DNA of 64,000 bases, from the NCBI GenBank assembly GCA_027946365.1, contig JAPEUQ010000003.1, positions 2,914,001 through 2,978,000 of the forward strand. Direction: 5' to 3'. This document shows, piece after piece, positions 45,034 to 57,130 of the stretch (position 1 is the first letter of the stretch; every line of letters begins with the position of its first letter). The stretch comes from Kalmusia sp. IMI 367209 (taxonomy: Eukaryota > Ascomycota > Dothideomycetes > Pleosporales > Didymosphaeriaceae). The notes below the pieces were generated by a model. That model did not search any database, was not told where the DNA came from, and was given only the letters and a program-made list of their open reading frames with translations. A program made the position numbers and the translations under genes.

Positions 45034-45496
45034 ATCACAGTCTGAGACTATTAACCTTCCTACATACTGCAGGCTACAGAGTATATGTGGGACTTTCTCA
45101 TATATTTGACTATATTTGACCTAGGACTGTATAGTCTTAGATTTCCGCCTCTCTTATGTCCGCATCATATGTATTTCAAGATCACTCTATCTAGTGGTTA
45201 ATTGATATGTAGAATTACATCTTCGCTATATGGACGAGATTCCTGGATTCCGGCACGCGTGCATTCTTTACCTCTGCTCATGACACACAGTATGTGCAGA
45301 TGTTGGAAAGTCTCACATTTATTTAGTCACATCTATCCCTGATACAATTTAACAGACCGAATGCACACAGTCTCCGAAATCAAAGCAGGGGAAATACATA
45401 ACGCACCAGTCAATCCAGACGCCATCGCTATGCTTCCCAATCCATAATATAGCATTCCGAAATACACCAACCTCTACGCCAACCTTCCCTACACTA
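45034..45496. other. Convergent intergenic region
   Basis: 3' flanks of the kinase and the 7-TM protein. Includes a repeated ATATTTGACT pair near 45099-45121. No gene seen. Confidence 0.5.
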
Positions 45497-46709
45497 TCAA
45501 TCCAATACACTCTCCAAGCCTTCCTCCTTACCATCCCCCTTCCCCTCCTCATCCCCATGCTCTTCATCCATGTCCTCACTCACTCTCCCATCGGCCGAGC
45601 TGTAACTTCCCGGCCCCTTCGCTCCATCCGGAACCCAGAATCTCAAATCCATCCTCATGATCGCATACATATAGATAATCAGCACCTCAATGCCGAAATT
45701 GAAAAAGTAAAAATAGCCTCTGGCTAGGTATGCCGGTTGTGGTTGAGTTAAGAGAGCGGGGTGCTTCCACGATGTTCCGGCGCGAAACGCCGCGCCGAGA
45801 CAACATAGCGTTGCACCTATGAGGAGGACAAGGATCTTCGTCTTTTGTCGACCGTGACCGAATTTCTCTATTGTTTCCTTGCGCAGAAGAGTGGTGGCCA
45901 AGCCGACGATAACAATTGGCAAGAACGCTACTACAGCGAACAATGTCGAGCCGTACAACTGCAACGCACGATCTATCGTCCGAGTCCGAGGTCTAAGTGT
46001 GAAGTAGCTCTGCACACTCGCAATTATCACTACGGCGAGCGTCAGAACGATGAGCACGTACAACGTATTGAAGGCGATGGGAATGGCAGCGTGCCAGCCG
46101 ATCGTGGGCTGGTGTGCACGGAGGATACGTTGTGCCCAAACGAGGTTTATGACGAAGATGATGATGATACCGGCTGCGACGAAGATTTGGGCTGCGAGGG
46201 CGAGGCTGATGTTGGAGGGGAGGCATATAGAGGCGATGCGGAGGGTGCAGGTTGTTATGCGGGCCATGCAGAAACCTAGGCGCGGGTTAGTGAGTCAAAT
46301 TTCGCTTTCGTAAGGAATACCCCAGGTATCTTGTTTTCGAAGGGGTTTTGATGACTTCGGGTATGTGGGTATAGGTATATGCTACTCACCAAAGATGAAG
46401 CCACTGAATAGGAACTTGTGACCTCTTCTTTTATTCAGCTGGAAAATGGTCATGTGAACTGCCGCGGCGATGATATATAATAGCAGGAAGACCGCCGTGA
46501 CTGGAATATCGATACGCTTCTTGGGTAGACCTCCTAACATCCACACATTGGGCCGCCATGGACCCGATGCTGCCTTAGAGCTGTAAGCGTTGTGTGATCT
46601 TTTTAGAACGAATAAAACAGAAGCGAGCATAGCTACGTTGAGAGTTAAAAACAAGCTTACTCACGTGTGTACCCATGCCGGCCGGTGTTGAATGTCCGGA
46701 AGACGCCAT
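45497..46709 (-). CDS. DUF3112-type seven-TM fungal membrane protein
   Basis: Minus-strand exons 46709-46665, 46573-46390 and 46275-45497; 335 residues. Seven hydrophobic spans are visible: IPVTAVFLLLYIIAAAV, FLFSGFIFGFCMARITTC, ALAAQIFVAAGIIIIFVINL, IAFNTLYVLIVLTLAVVIIA, TLFAVVAFLPIVIVGLA, ILVLLIGATLCCLGAAF and FYFFNFGIEVLIIYMYAIM. The second junction (114-nt intron, CACTAAC branch site) restores GFIFGFCMARI, a family-like motif, as do MTIFQLNKRRGHKFL and WAQRILRAHQPTIGWH. The tail is acidic and polar. Function unknown; the topology is GPCR-like. The first intron is less certain: donor GTGAGT with acceptor CTAAG (91 nt) keeps frame, while donor GTACAC with acceptor GGCAG also works. Confidence 0.8.
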
Positions 46710-47517
46710 GGATTTCCCTATAGTCTGTCACGCTCAAATAGACTAAATGCGGTGGTGTTGATCCGTGCAAGGTAAGAGCAACTCCCGCTCTAATGGTAAC
46801 CCCTCCCTTTATTTTATATGCGCAGACACCATTCGTCATAGCCACTCGCCGCCCTTCATAGAGCCAAGCATGTTCTAGAAGCTATACGATTCGCGCAACA
46901 AATTCGCACATTCAGCCTTATGTGACGTCGTGGTGGAAGCATCGGCATCTCGGAGTCGGTGGTCCTCCGGTCCGAGTGCGCGAACGCAGGGCTGCACCAG
47001 TGCACCATCGGAGGTCGCATGAGGTTTGAGCCCCGATAGGAGATACCGAGGAGGTACATATCAGATGTCGCTCTATTAAGGGTTGCCGAATGTCGGTAGG
47101 TAATAGAAAACGTTGATAGGTGCACTGCGCTACGGGAATGTCAAGCACGAACGGATTGCCTAAAGTAGAGCGTATGATGGTATGCCTGACAGCAAATACT
47201 GTTTAATAGAATGGAATTAAGTACTAAAATCATCGTAAATAGATGTAGCAAGGTAATATCAAAGTGAATTTTATGATACTGAAGGTACTTTACGTAGCTG
47301 GAGACATCATAATATGTCTAACATGTTTATCCACGACTATACGTTATCGTGAGCAGGATCCTTGACAGCAAAGCAATATAAGCGGTCATACAGGCAATGT
47401 GCTTGTACTTACCGCTCGCTATGATGACACATTCGCCTTAGTTTTGGTATAACTGTCGCTTGTAGTAATTTGAGGGAACAGACCAGTCGTTCAATCGTGT
47501 GACACCTCACATCAGGC
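46710..47517. other. Intergenic region
   Basis: Upstream of the 7-TM gene and 3' of the unknown 461-aa gene, both minus strand. A+T-rich between 47160 and 47340. No gene seen. Confidence 0.5.
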
Positions 47518-49114
47518 TCAGTCGAGCCCTTGGTGTTGTGACCAATACCCAGCTTCATCTCTTCTGTTGCTTGTCCCAAACATGACATCCCCAAATTCTT
47601 CCATGTCCTTTTCCATGGCCTCTTCCATGTACGGGGTGGAGCTTAGTTCCGATTGATACGACCGGTTGCAGGTAGTGCTACTATTCACATCTTCGAAGTC
47701 CCATCTATTGGTAGCTGCCTGCTTTTCTTCATCGGAGGTGGAAGAATCAGACTCTTCATCTTCGCGCATTGGAGCTGTTACTCTAGCGAGCTGGTTAGCG
47801 ACGTAGGACCCGACCTGGTAGACCAGTGGGCCATGAGTGTGTTGTCTGGGCCCATCAAATTCCACCTCGATTGACGCATGTACCAGTTCTAGCTGAGATC
47901 GAACACCATTGCAAGGCGTATAATCTGCTTTCGGCATGTTGGATGAAATAGCGTCCGATGGCGGAAGAAAGCCTTCGGCTAGCTGTAGCTCTCCCTTCAG
48001 AGCGTTGACGGTTTTCTTTACTTTTGAACTGCCTAAATGATGTATTTTAGTGATTTTCAATCAGGAGGTGCCCCAGGAACCTGCAACGGATTTAAGAGAT
48101 CCCAGGTAGACTCGGGATTGAGTCTCTGATGAATGCGTAATAAATAAATTATACACGTATGTGTAGCTGGACCAGACCTACTATGAATAGTCTTTGTCGT
48201 CCGCTTCTTTACTTGAGGCGGAAAACCGGACAGTTTCAGGCCCGCGAATCCGTCAGGTAGTCCACTTGATCCGGTCAAGGTTATGATCTTGTCGCTCGTT
48301 TGCAGACAAGGGCGTGAAAAGGCTGAGGTTTGGTCACAGACAGGCTCAGAGCTTGACATCCTTGCCTGATTTTGCTTGTTCAAAATTGAACGGACCATGT
48401 CGGATCGTTTCCTGGTATATAATGTGTGCAGAGTACGCCTAAGTCGAGGTCTCCTTATATTGCTCGCAAAATGGTCAAGCTGCGTATCCTGAATTGGATC
48501 TGTTTCTGTGGTAGGTTTGACGAACACAGCTTCTGCGTCCTATAACTACGGCTTAGTCTTTTACAACTCTGAGCGGGATTACCCTAAAAGTATGTTCTTA
48601 CAACCGGTAGTGGCAGACCATTTTCCGTCGATGTTCGCATGAGCACGAGACCATTCACAGACAACGGGCGCATTCTCCGAGCATTTAGAACTTCCATCTG
48701 CTGCTTCAACTGGCTTGTCTTGGCAGTGGACACAACCTTCTTTTCGGGCGGAGACCCTATTTGAGGTGTGTCAATAGCTAGAGGCACAGAATCCGCGCTG
48801 GACGTATAGGTGTTGCTTGATGAGCACAACGCCTCAGCAGACTGCACACAGATTTTTCGGTCTACCGCGAACTCTCCTGTTGAGTTGTGGCTGCCATGTT
48901 GAATTAAGTTGACGGAGAGCGCTAACTCAGTACTTGGTGGCCGCGTCGTCAATGTTGCATTTTGCTGGTCACAATTGAAACGTTTCGGGCGTTGAGGCAG
49001 GGTTCCAACAACACGAAGAAAGGCACTGAGGCGCAAGCGGTCATCATAAAAGTCAGCGGCATGAGCCATTATGGGAGAGTAATCGGATGATTGGGACGCG
49101 TTTGGTGAGTGCAT
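47518..49114 (-). CDS. Unrecognised 461-aa polar protein
   Basis: Minus-strand exons 49114-48602, 48539-48182 and 48032-47518. Introns are 62 nt (GTAAGA donor, TAG acceptor) and 149 nt (GTAGGT donor, CACTAAA branch site, TTTAG acceptor). The three exons sum to a multiple of three, and junctions read PLPVDAEAVFVKP and TKTIHSSSKVKKTVNALKG. The product is mostly low-complexity Ser/Thr/Gln/Lys, with a more ordered N-terminal patch (FYDDRLRLSAFLRVVGTLPQRPKRF), a middle VRSILNKQNQARM and an acidic tail (MEEAMEKDMEEFGDVMFG). No leader, TM span or catalytic motif, and I cannot name a family. It could be a regulatory or chromatin-associated protein, but that is a guess. It is divergent from the YVC1-type channel, 324 bp apart. 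Confidence 0.6.
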
Positions 49115-49438
49115 GCTGCCAATGCTGGCTAGGTGTCAGTCACAGTAGCTGTGGAATTAATTCGGCGACTGTTCGTGAGCATATCGAGCAAATATGGCGA
49201 CCGACCGTCGATGAATTGTGGATGGGTTGTGAGGTGAAGAGTGCGTGATAGGTTGTTAGTAGACGGGCACGACGGGGAAGCCACGACTCGAGTGACGTCA
49301 TCGCTAGCTTACATAACCATGGTCCGGTGTCGCGTCTGAGAAAATGGTTTTGTACGCGACAAGACGCCGCGAGAGATGCTTGATTGCCTTGAAAACCTGC
49401 CAATGGCATTTTGCATGTCTTCTTGTATATAGCGCATA
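49115..49438. promoter_or_regulatory. Divergent promoter region, unknown gene/YVC1
   Basis: 324 bp shared upstream region. No clear element recognised. Confidence 0.4.
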
Positions 49439-52400
49439 ATGTCTCAGCCTTCCACCCCCCGGTGGCCCGCCGAGCATTCTGAACCGGCGCTGCCTGAGAT
49501 CACCAACGACGACGATTTCGGAGAGCTTGTGAGGAAACTTTCTTTGTGGGTGTCCCCGAATAGCTTCTTGACGCTTCATTTCTATGGCGACACCGCTTGG
49601 GGCTACATGGCTCGCTCTCCCTAGTGGTATGAGCTCGCTAACGCCGATTGCGCAGCTACATATTCAAGGCCGTCTCGCTTCCGCACAGCTTCGAAGAGCT
49701 CCGGACTGCTGCTTCTGCGCACGCCTTATCTCCCCTCGTCTTCTATTTGACTGATAATTGCCATCACCCTGCCATCATATGCGCTCTACTCGCTCTGAAG
49801 GCCCATTTTGCAGCACTGGAGGAGTCGAGCGATGAGCCCGGCGTCAACGAAGGTCGGGGGTATGCTTGCGAGTATGTTGCCTGGCAGTTTCTGACCAACC
49901 TCACCGAGCGCGACTCAATCGACTTCCTCCTCCACGAGATACAACCGCCTCCATCCGCGAACGATGGCGGTTCAGATACAGCGCATGAGCAGGAGAATGG
50001 AGCTGCGCCTCTGTCCGAGGAAAGTGCACTTTTAGGAGCTGCAGGTTCATCATCCTACTTCGGAACAGATAGTGTGCATGCCACCGCCATGACTTCATCG
50101 GGACAGTCCGACGAATTCACAGCACAGTTCGAGAACTTGAGTGCGCTAGAGATCGCGGCCGTCTCGAACAGTAAGAAGTTCTTAAAACAACGGCCTGTCC
50201 AGAAGATTATTAATGGCCTTTGGCGGGTACGTTCCATCATCTTTTTTATGTCCTTGTACTTACTTTGTAGGGTGATATCGTGTTTTGGGACTCCCTTGGG
50301 CTGAGCTCGGTGAAAAGCCCAAAAATTTACAACCGTCGACGAGCAGATCCTTGTAAGCGTTGAACTCATGTGCCCTCATGAAACACCAGAAGTTCAGCAT
50401 TGACTGACACACATTCTACAATCAAGTCTGCCGGCTCCGCGTGCCTAGATACCTAAAGATCTTTGAAACCTTATACTTCGCTGTATTCTTAGGTCTTTAC
50501 TATCTGGTCCTCACGCATCGAAACTTTTCCCGTATAACATCTGCCGAAGTCTTGCTTTATGTTTGGATCGCTGGATTCGCGTACGATGAATTCGGCGAGT
50601 TCAATGATGCAGGCCAATTGAGCTTCTATGCATCCGACTTTTGGTGGACGTGGGATATTGTAGGTACACTCTGTCGGATTTCGCTGGACAGTTCTGACCT
50701 CTCACTAGAGCATTGTCGTGGTTGGCATCATATTCTGCGTATTACGTCAGTCTTGCTTCCTACATAGCAGCCACTATGACTAACTTAATGCGCAGGTGTC
50801 GTTGGACTCAGTCTCCAGGACGATGCTTCTAATGGTGTCTTAGATCTTGCATACGATGTTCTTGGCTTGGAAGCTCTCTTCCTTGTGCCTCGAATCTTCT
50901 CACTTTTAAGTTTAAACCCGTACTTCGGGACGTTGGTACGTGAATGGCTGCTCAAACTCCTTAACATTCGTATCGTCTCCTCGGCAGCACCGCACCATTT
51001 ATCCGTGTATTGTTCATCCTAGGGTGCCATAGTGCACAGGTGTTAGTGACTGGCCGCTGTAATGTTGCGTTTTCTTTGTACCGTAGCAGTACGTTCTAGC
51101 TGACATCAGTACAGATCCCATGCCTCAAAGAAATGGTCAGTATTCAACATAGTCTGTCTCAGCTCTTTGCAGCTGACTCTCGCGTGGTATAGACCAAAGA
51201 TTTCGTCAAGTTTTTGTCTCTAGTAGTCATCCTATACCTTGGTAAGAACGATATTACTGTACTCGCCTGGTTCGCGGCTTACGATGCCGGCCTATAGGTT
51301 TCCTTACGACATTTGTACTACTCGCAAGAGGAACCTACAAGCCTAGCGAAATGGTCGGTAGCCTTCCATATCTCTAAATATAACAGTGAAGGATGTGCCT
51401 AGAGCTGACGGGGCGGCAGAGCTGGATCTTGGTCAAAGTCTTCTTTGGTGTAAGTGAGGCTTGCTAAATATTCAGTGGTTTCATGCGGCTAACGACCCTT
51501 CAGTCTTCTTACCTGGGATTTGTAAGTACAACGATGAAAATGAAGTGGCTGAGTCACCATCAGATATATCGACTGATCGTCGTTTAGGACGTTGCGCAGC
51601 AGATGTACGGGATGTTTGACCAAGAAATGTAACATTGACTAACTTAGCCATTAGCTCTCCCTATTTTGGGCCTCCGGTCATGGTGTGTTGAATTGCCCTG
51701 CAGATGTCTTATCTTGCTGACCGATAAAATAGCTCATCTTCGTAGCGCTAACCAATATTCTTCTCATCACATCTTTGATATCTCTGCTATCCAACAGCTT
51801 AAGCAAGGTATGTTGGTTAATTCCAGATCATCTCCATACTCCGCACTGGTCACGCTCGAAGACCGCCTGATTTAAGCGCCCTCAAATGCGGAGTTGCGGA
51901 AAGCCACTTAGAGGCGGCACCGCCTCAACCCAGCCACAGTGTTGCTTCTGTCAGCTTGTGGGAGTGGCGTGCGATGTTTCCCCTGACACTGCCTGTTTCT
52001 CTAGTACTAGGCCTTTAGTTTCCATGCAGTATGCCTATGCATTACGCATCTCAAGGCAAAATTGCTGCATGAAACCAAATGGCCGTGTGCTGTTGTGTTT
52101 GTGAACAACATCCTGCAATCTTGGGTTGCTTGAAGATTCTCCTCTCGGACGTCACCTAGAGGGTGTTGGGTGCAATCTGTGCTCAGATAAGCGAGTTGAT
52201 GTGTGCTAACTTTTGCAGGTGCTTGATCATGCACGTGATGAGTATCTGTTCATGTATGTTGGCCCGTAAACTCTGCCATGCAGCAGTACTGATCACAATT
52301 GTCACAGTTATTCGGTTTACGTACTTGAAGCGTCTTCATCAAATCGCTTGACTTACTTTCTTCCTCCGCTGGTAAGTGTCTACGCCCTAAGCTGCATCCG

Positions 52401-53122
52401 GCCTTTTGAAACGGTATTAAGCGCCGGCTTCCACCAAAGCGACTAGCCAAGGTAGCCTCCATACCGCAGCAAAAGCCCGAAGATCTCACCGCTGGCGCGA
52501 TCTTCCTGTTAGTGTGGGAGGCAGCCATGTCGCGTTAGAGCCTTTGAAGATCATGTTCTACTGTGCATGCCTTGGTCTACCGCTCAGGCAGATTTCAAAT
52601 CTCCAAGCTTGCCATACATTAGAAAAAATTTTTACGCTTTATCGACTTGAGTATGAGGCTGACAAGCGCTGCCAGAACCTCATCCCGCTTCTTCTTCGCC
52701 CGCTTCGACTGATGCTGCCATCGGAGCGCTTAAGGCGCGCTCGGATCGTACTGCTGAAAGTAACACATTTACCATTCGTAGGTGCGATATGGGCTTACGA
52801 ACAGGTATTCATCTCGCAGAGACCTAAGTCTGGCATGTTGTCCATGAGCGGGCCAGAAACCCCGACGATCAGGAAGGGGTTGTTTCGGTCATCTATTCAG
52901 CCAGCTCGATCATTAGCTGCAGGTTTTCGGGCTTCTGCAGACGGGAACGGCCGTACAACAGGCAGAGTACACGAAGCCAGCCGACCTCAGACAAGAAATG
53001 GCTCAGGAGACCCCGAACCACAGCTCAGGGTGTTGGTTTCTAAGCTCACCCTGCAAATTGATGAGCTCACGTCTATCGTGTCACAGCTTCAAGAGCAGCA
53101 CGAAGCAAGCATGGTCGCTTGA
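49439..53122 (+). CDS. YVC1: YVC1-type vacuolar TRP-like cation channel
   Basis: Seventeen exons, 669 residues (yeast Yvc1 675): 49439-49545, 49656-50226, 50271-50352, 50427-50659, 50709-50745, 50796-50935, 51115-51135, 51193-51241, 51298-51353, 51420-51449, 51504-51521, 51588-51604, 51655-51682, 51733-51807, 52218-52252, 52308-52371, 52676-53122. The channel releases Ca2+ from the vacuole. After a cytosolic N-terminus, TM spans are visible in IFETLYFAVFLGLYYLVL, SIVVVGIIFCVLRVVGL, FVKFLSLVVILYLGFLTTFV and LIFVALTNILLITSLISLL. The pore side reads ILVKVFFGSSYLGFDVAQQISPYFGPP, then VLDHARDEYLFIYSVYVLEASSSNRLTYF and NLIPLLLRPLRLMLPSERLRRARI. A C-terminal coiled-coil-like end (LVSKLTLQIDELTSIVSQLQEQ) closes it. 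Some small exons are inferred from frame and homology only. Confidence 0.85.
51808..52217 (+). other. Outsized 410-nt intron in the YVC1-type gene
   Basis: GTATGT donor and GTGCTAAC-TTTTGCAG 3' end. Most other introns of this gene are 44-110 nt (one is 179), so this one and the 304-nt intron at 52372-52675 stand out. Confidence 0.65.
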
Positions 53123-53955
53123 TGGCCAGCGCTTCCATCTCTCCAGGCAATGAGCCACCTAGGTTGTCAAGCTTGACCTATTTTAGCCCGGCAAAACCAA
53201 GTATACCAAGCCTGATATTTGCTGAACGGGACATGGAGACCAGACAACGAGCCGTAGCTGTCTCACAATCCAGCCATACCAGAATACTGTACAAAGTCGA
53301 ACGTTTCGGACAGTTTGTGTAAACACTTTTCATAGGTCATGTCAAAAGTTTGGAAAAGACACAGCAGCACACAACAGCCAACTTAGCCATTGCGCAGTCC
53401 CTCCATTTCTTTTCTCAGCGAGGCTTCATTCGTAGCAGATGTTAAAGCGCAAGGGTCATTGTTCATCGCGCCAATGTTGCCGATTCACGCTCGTCTGATT
53501 TGTGCTCGGCCCGTTGGTGTTCCCGGGAGCTCGGATACGTTCACACACGCCACCAAGCTGCCAGGATCATTCTGTCCTAGCATGGGTCCCTGTCAATGTG
53601 CATGTACACTTTCAGCCCTTACCAAGACACGGCCCCAGGTGCGCACAGCGAACATGCGCGGGCGGCAAGCGCCTGCTCATGCCCGCTCTGGCAGCGGCGC
53701 TCTGTTGAGACCAATCTCCGAATCTGCCTCACGCTTCGATCCCCGTCTTTGGGTTGCTTGTGGACGCACCGCCCCAGCACTACCAAAACGTCGTTCTGTT
53801 TAAGGTTACTAGGGTTGCACCCAACATTGGGTCTTAGATATATTCCGTACTCGTACTCCCGATACCTCCACATCCAGACAGCTTCATCACTACGTCTTCA
53901 TTCTATGCTGCTAGCTTCATTTCTCTGTTGCAGTTAACTTCACTTCATCCACATT
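53123..53955. other. Intergenic region between YVC1-type and C2H2 genes
   Basis: Tandem genes on the plus strand; presumed promoter of the C2H2 gene. An ORF of 137 codons at 53390 has no family signature. Confidence 0.5.
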
Positions 53956-55268
53956 ATGGTGATGGCACCAGTTCAATCTTTGTCTCCTCTCGATATGGGC
54001 TCTCGAGACCAGCGAAGGTCATCGTCTAACTCACCTTATCCGCACATATCCAATTCAAGTTCTCTACTACATTCACCAGCATACCCTTCTCCAGCCCGAA
54101 GCGATACCGAAACCTCCAGATATTCCGCAGATAGCCTGGGAATGTACCAGTACTCTCAGTCTTTCCCCACGTCTGCAGGGCCGCCTGGTCCAGCCCTATT
54201 CTCGCCATCTCCACAGCCCACGGGGGCTTGGAGCGGAGCATCTCCAATGGCTTCTGCACCAATCGTAAATCCATGGACTTCTGGAGCCTATGACCACCCT
54301 GCATACCCTGACTCCAGATCTTCTCTGTTGTGGCCACATGATGAGTGCTCCCATCGGTCTTCCTTGTCATCACAACGAGAAATGTCAGTCTATTCTGGGG
54401 ATGGCTCTGAGCATGCATTTCCTCACATCAAGCTAGAGCGCGGGTCTGGATGGACTACCGATGAAGAGGTTGCACCATCAGCGACAGTTGCACCGGGTCG
54501 ACTCACAAGATCAAACAACACGTCATACGATGGTGTCTATAGCTCTCCGATGTCGCCCTATGCAAGCGACAGCACACCCGGACCAGCTTATACGAGTCAA
54601 CTGCTCGACCAGCTTCCCTCTAAGGGACGCCCTACTTCCTCGCACAGTGACACCAAAGCCGTGGTGACGCGCAAAGGGTATCGTCGAGGGAGAAAATCCA
54701 AGGAGACGGCCAGGTACAGCTGCGAAATCTGCGGCACCGGGTTTGTGAGAATGTACAACAAGAATACTCACATGGCACGACACAACCCGGATCGCCCAAA
54801 GGACAACATATGTACTTTTGACGGTTGTGACATGAAATTCGAGCGGAAGACGGACCTCGACCGCCATATCAACAGTGTCCACTTGAAGCTGAAGCTCTTC
54901 GCGTGTGATATGTGTGGCAAGCGATTTCCGCGGAAAGACACACTCGCCAGGTGAGGCAGGCCATTCACCGTGCATAGACTCTGCTGAACTAAAACAGGCA
55001 CAGACACGACGGTAGCTGCCCCAGAAGTGGCCAGGTGGAGATAGCGTCTCTCCTTGCTCGACGTCGGTCCATGCAACCGAGTCCCAGCGAACCGCAAGCT
55101 TATTATCCATCGCCACGACCAGAAGTATACACTGGCTTCCAAACGGCAGAGGGTGCACATGAACTCTTCGGCGCAAGGAGTCAACACGGTACAGAGGGCG
55201 CCATGTTCGATGCACGTTTCACGCTGTTCAGGGACGAAGGCTACGGCGCGAACCCACATGGGCTCTAG
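53956..55268 (+). CDS. C2H2 zinc-finger transcription factor
   Basis: Exons 53956-54950 and 54998-55268, 421 residues. The N-terminal 230 residues are Ser/Pro/Tyr-rich and disordered, typical of a transactivation region. A basic stretch (RKGYRRGRKSKE) precedes three fingers at about residues 253-340: YSCEICGTGFVRMYNKNTHMARH, CTFDGCDMKFERKTDLDRHINSVH and CDMCGKRFPRKDTLARHRHDGSC. The third finger is completed across the 47-nt intron (GTGAGG donor, GAACTAAAACAG 3' end) and its last ligand looks like Cys, so it is C2HC. The C-terminal tail is polar with Pro/Tyr repeats. The target genes are unknown. Confidence 0.88.
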
Positions 55269-57130
55269 ACCAACATCAACGAGGGGTTGGATTGGGGTGC
55301 AGTGTTTTTGTTTAGACAGGGGCATGAGCTATCGTTTTTGGGGGCGTTCTACTACAGGACAGGATACATTGCGGTTCAAGCAAGGCGTTGGTAGGCCCCC
55401 TGGTTTGGCAGGACACGAACGTGTAGGGCACGTCTGGGAAAGGGTGCGATAGACAAGCATCGTCCGCATAGGGCCGGTTGGTAGTAATTTGGTAGTAATG
55501 CAGCTTTGCTCTTTCTCTCTCTCCCCCCATGCTCGGGCCATATTGTGCCCGCGAGCACTGACGCTGACGGACCGGGGCAAGGCGTGGATGATTTGCAAAC
55601 GACGGCTCTGGCGCAACGGCCGGGCACGATGGTCAGCCCATGTACTGTATGGCGCCCCGGGGTAAGGAAGCTTTGATGGTCGCGGCACGACGGCTTGGTG
55701 CAACGCAAGCGCGCGTACGGGGAAGGCGGCCGTCAGCCCAGCGGCGGCGACCCGCCTTCGTCTTGGCAGATTGCTGCAGATGCGGCGATGTTGGCAGCGA
55801 GCGCAAGACAGGCCAGTGAGGAGAGCGGGTCAGGAGGCCCGGTGTAGGGCGCTGGCGCCTATGCAATGCACGTTGGGAACGGCACGGCAGCCTTCGCCAC
55901 CAGCGGCCCCCGCCGACGGTGGTTAGACGCAGCAAGGTGCTTCGCTGGCCATATTGCCTGTCGCTTTTAGCTTGCCTGTAGTAGCGCGGCGCGGGGCGGC
56001 TGTTGCAGACGTGGCCATGTCGTGCGTGCTGCAGGTGGGAGGCTTAGACGTCCAGATACACGCGCCGAGTCGAGTCGAGTTGAGCGTCCGCCGGCAGAAG
56101 GGAAGGGCAGCGTGGACAAGAAGATGATGGCGGCAGCTGTGCGCACACACCCCAGGATTGGCCGTTGCGGACATGTGTCCTGCGAGGGAGGGATTCGGTG
56201 TTTTGGTGTGCGTGCAAGCCGTGCGGGCTTCGGCTCGCTTGCGGCCGCCCATGACTAGCTAGCAAGTCGCTCCCCGTCACGGCAGGAGCGAGCGCCTCGA
56301 CGCTCCCGACGCATGCGCTGCACAACCCTCCCTGCTGATGACCACTCTACACCACCACTACCACTCACACCCCTCTGCCGCGAATGCCCTCCCACCCACG
56401 CCTGACCCGTCTTGCTCGTCTCACCGTCTCACCCGCCTCATCCGCATAGAGCAGCGCGCACAGCCGCGCAACAGCAGCGCACAGCAATCAATGCTGCCTA
56501 ACCCGACTTCGCGGATCCCCATACGCCCCACTGCAGCTACTTCTAGTAGCCGCCCCCAGCACAATCACGCCGTCTCATAGGTGCATAGGTGGCACCGACC
56601 GTAGCTGCTTCGTCATTTCTGCCCTCCCGCCTGTCCATCGCCAGCTCACCAGCCGGGCGTGAACAGCAGCAGCCAGCAGCCAGCAGCCAGTAGCCAGTAG
56701 CCAGTAGCCAGTAGCCAGCAACCTGCCTAAATGCTAGCCAAAGAGCACATGACTGGCTGGCCATGCGGGCTACTCCCTCGTCGCGTTGGCGGATAGTTAC
56801 TCGTCCCCTACGTCGGCACTCATCTGCTGCTCAGCGCTTGCAAGAGGCAGCTGCACCCGTGCAAGCCCAATGCCCAGCAACTAAGACACGCCCCACCCGC
56901 CATCGCCGTTCGGCCCTCACTTTTCGTGCCTTCAAATTGACCCCGCTAGCCTGCTGTATCACGGAGGATACACAGCAGGGCCCATGCCCACGTAGAACCC
57001 CGCTCGCTGCCTCTGTTGGGCTCATTCAGCGCGCCTGTACTGCTTGTCCATTCGCACCGGGTTTCTACGTTACCTGATCGTCTGATGCACACTGTCAGCT
57101 TCGTCATTTGAGAGCAGTCAATGTAAAGCA
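55269..57130. other. GC-rich gene-free tract
   Basis: About 1.9 kb of GC-rich, C/G-skewed DNA downstream of the C2H2 gene. The overlapping ORFs on both strands are Arg/Ala/Pro/Cys-rich, as random GC-rich DNA gives. Contains the heptamer repeat at about 56665-56720. Confidence 0.55.
56665..56720 (+). repeat. Heptanucleotide tandem repeat
   Basis: About seven copies of AGCCAGC/AGCCAGT in a row: the first three end in C, the next four in T. A short minisatellite, likely length-polymorphic. Confidence 0.9.

Noticed and set aside
50936..51114. Possible extra microexon in the 179-nt YVC1 intron
   Set aside because: The direct join GTL-IPCLKEM already matches the family without a gap.
53390..53937. 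ORFs upstream of the C2H2 gene
   Set aside because: No similarity or splice path into the C2H2 frame; probable leader or intergenic DNA.
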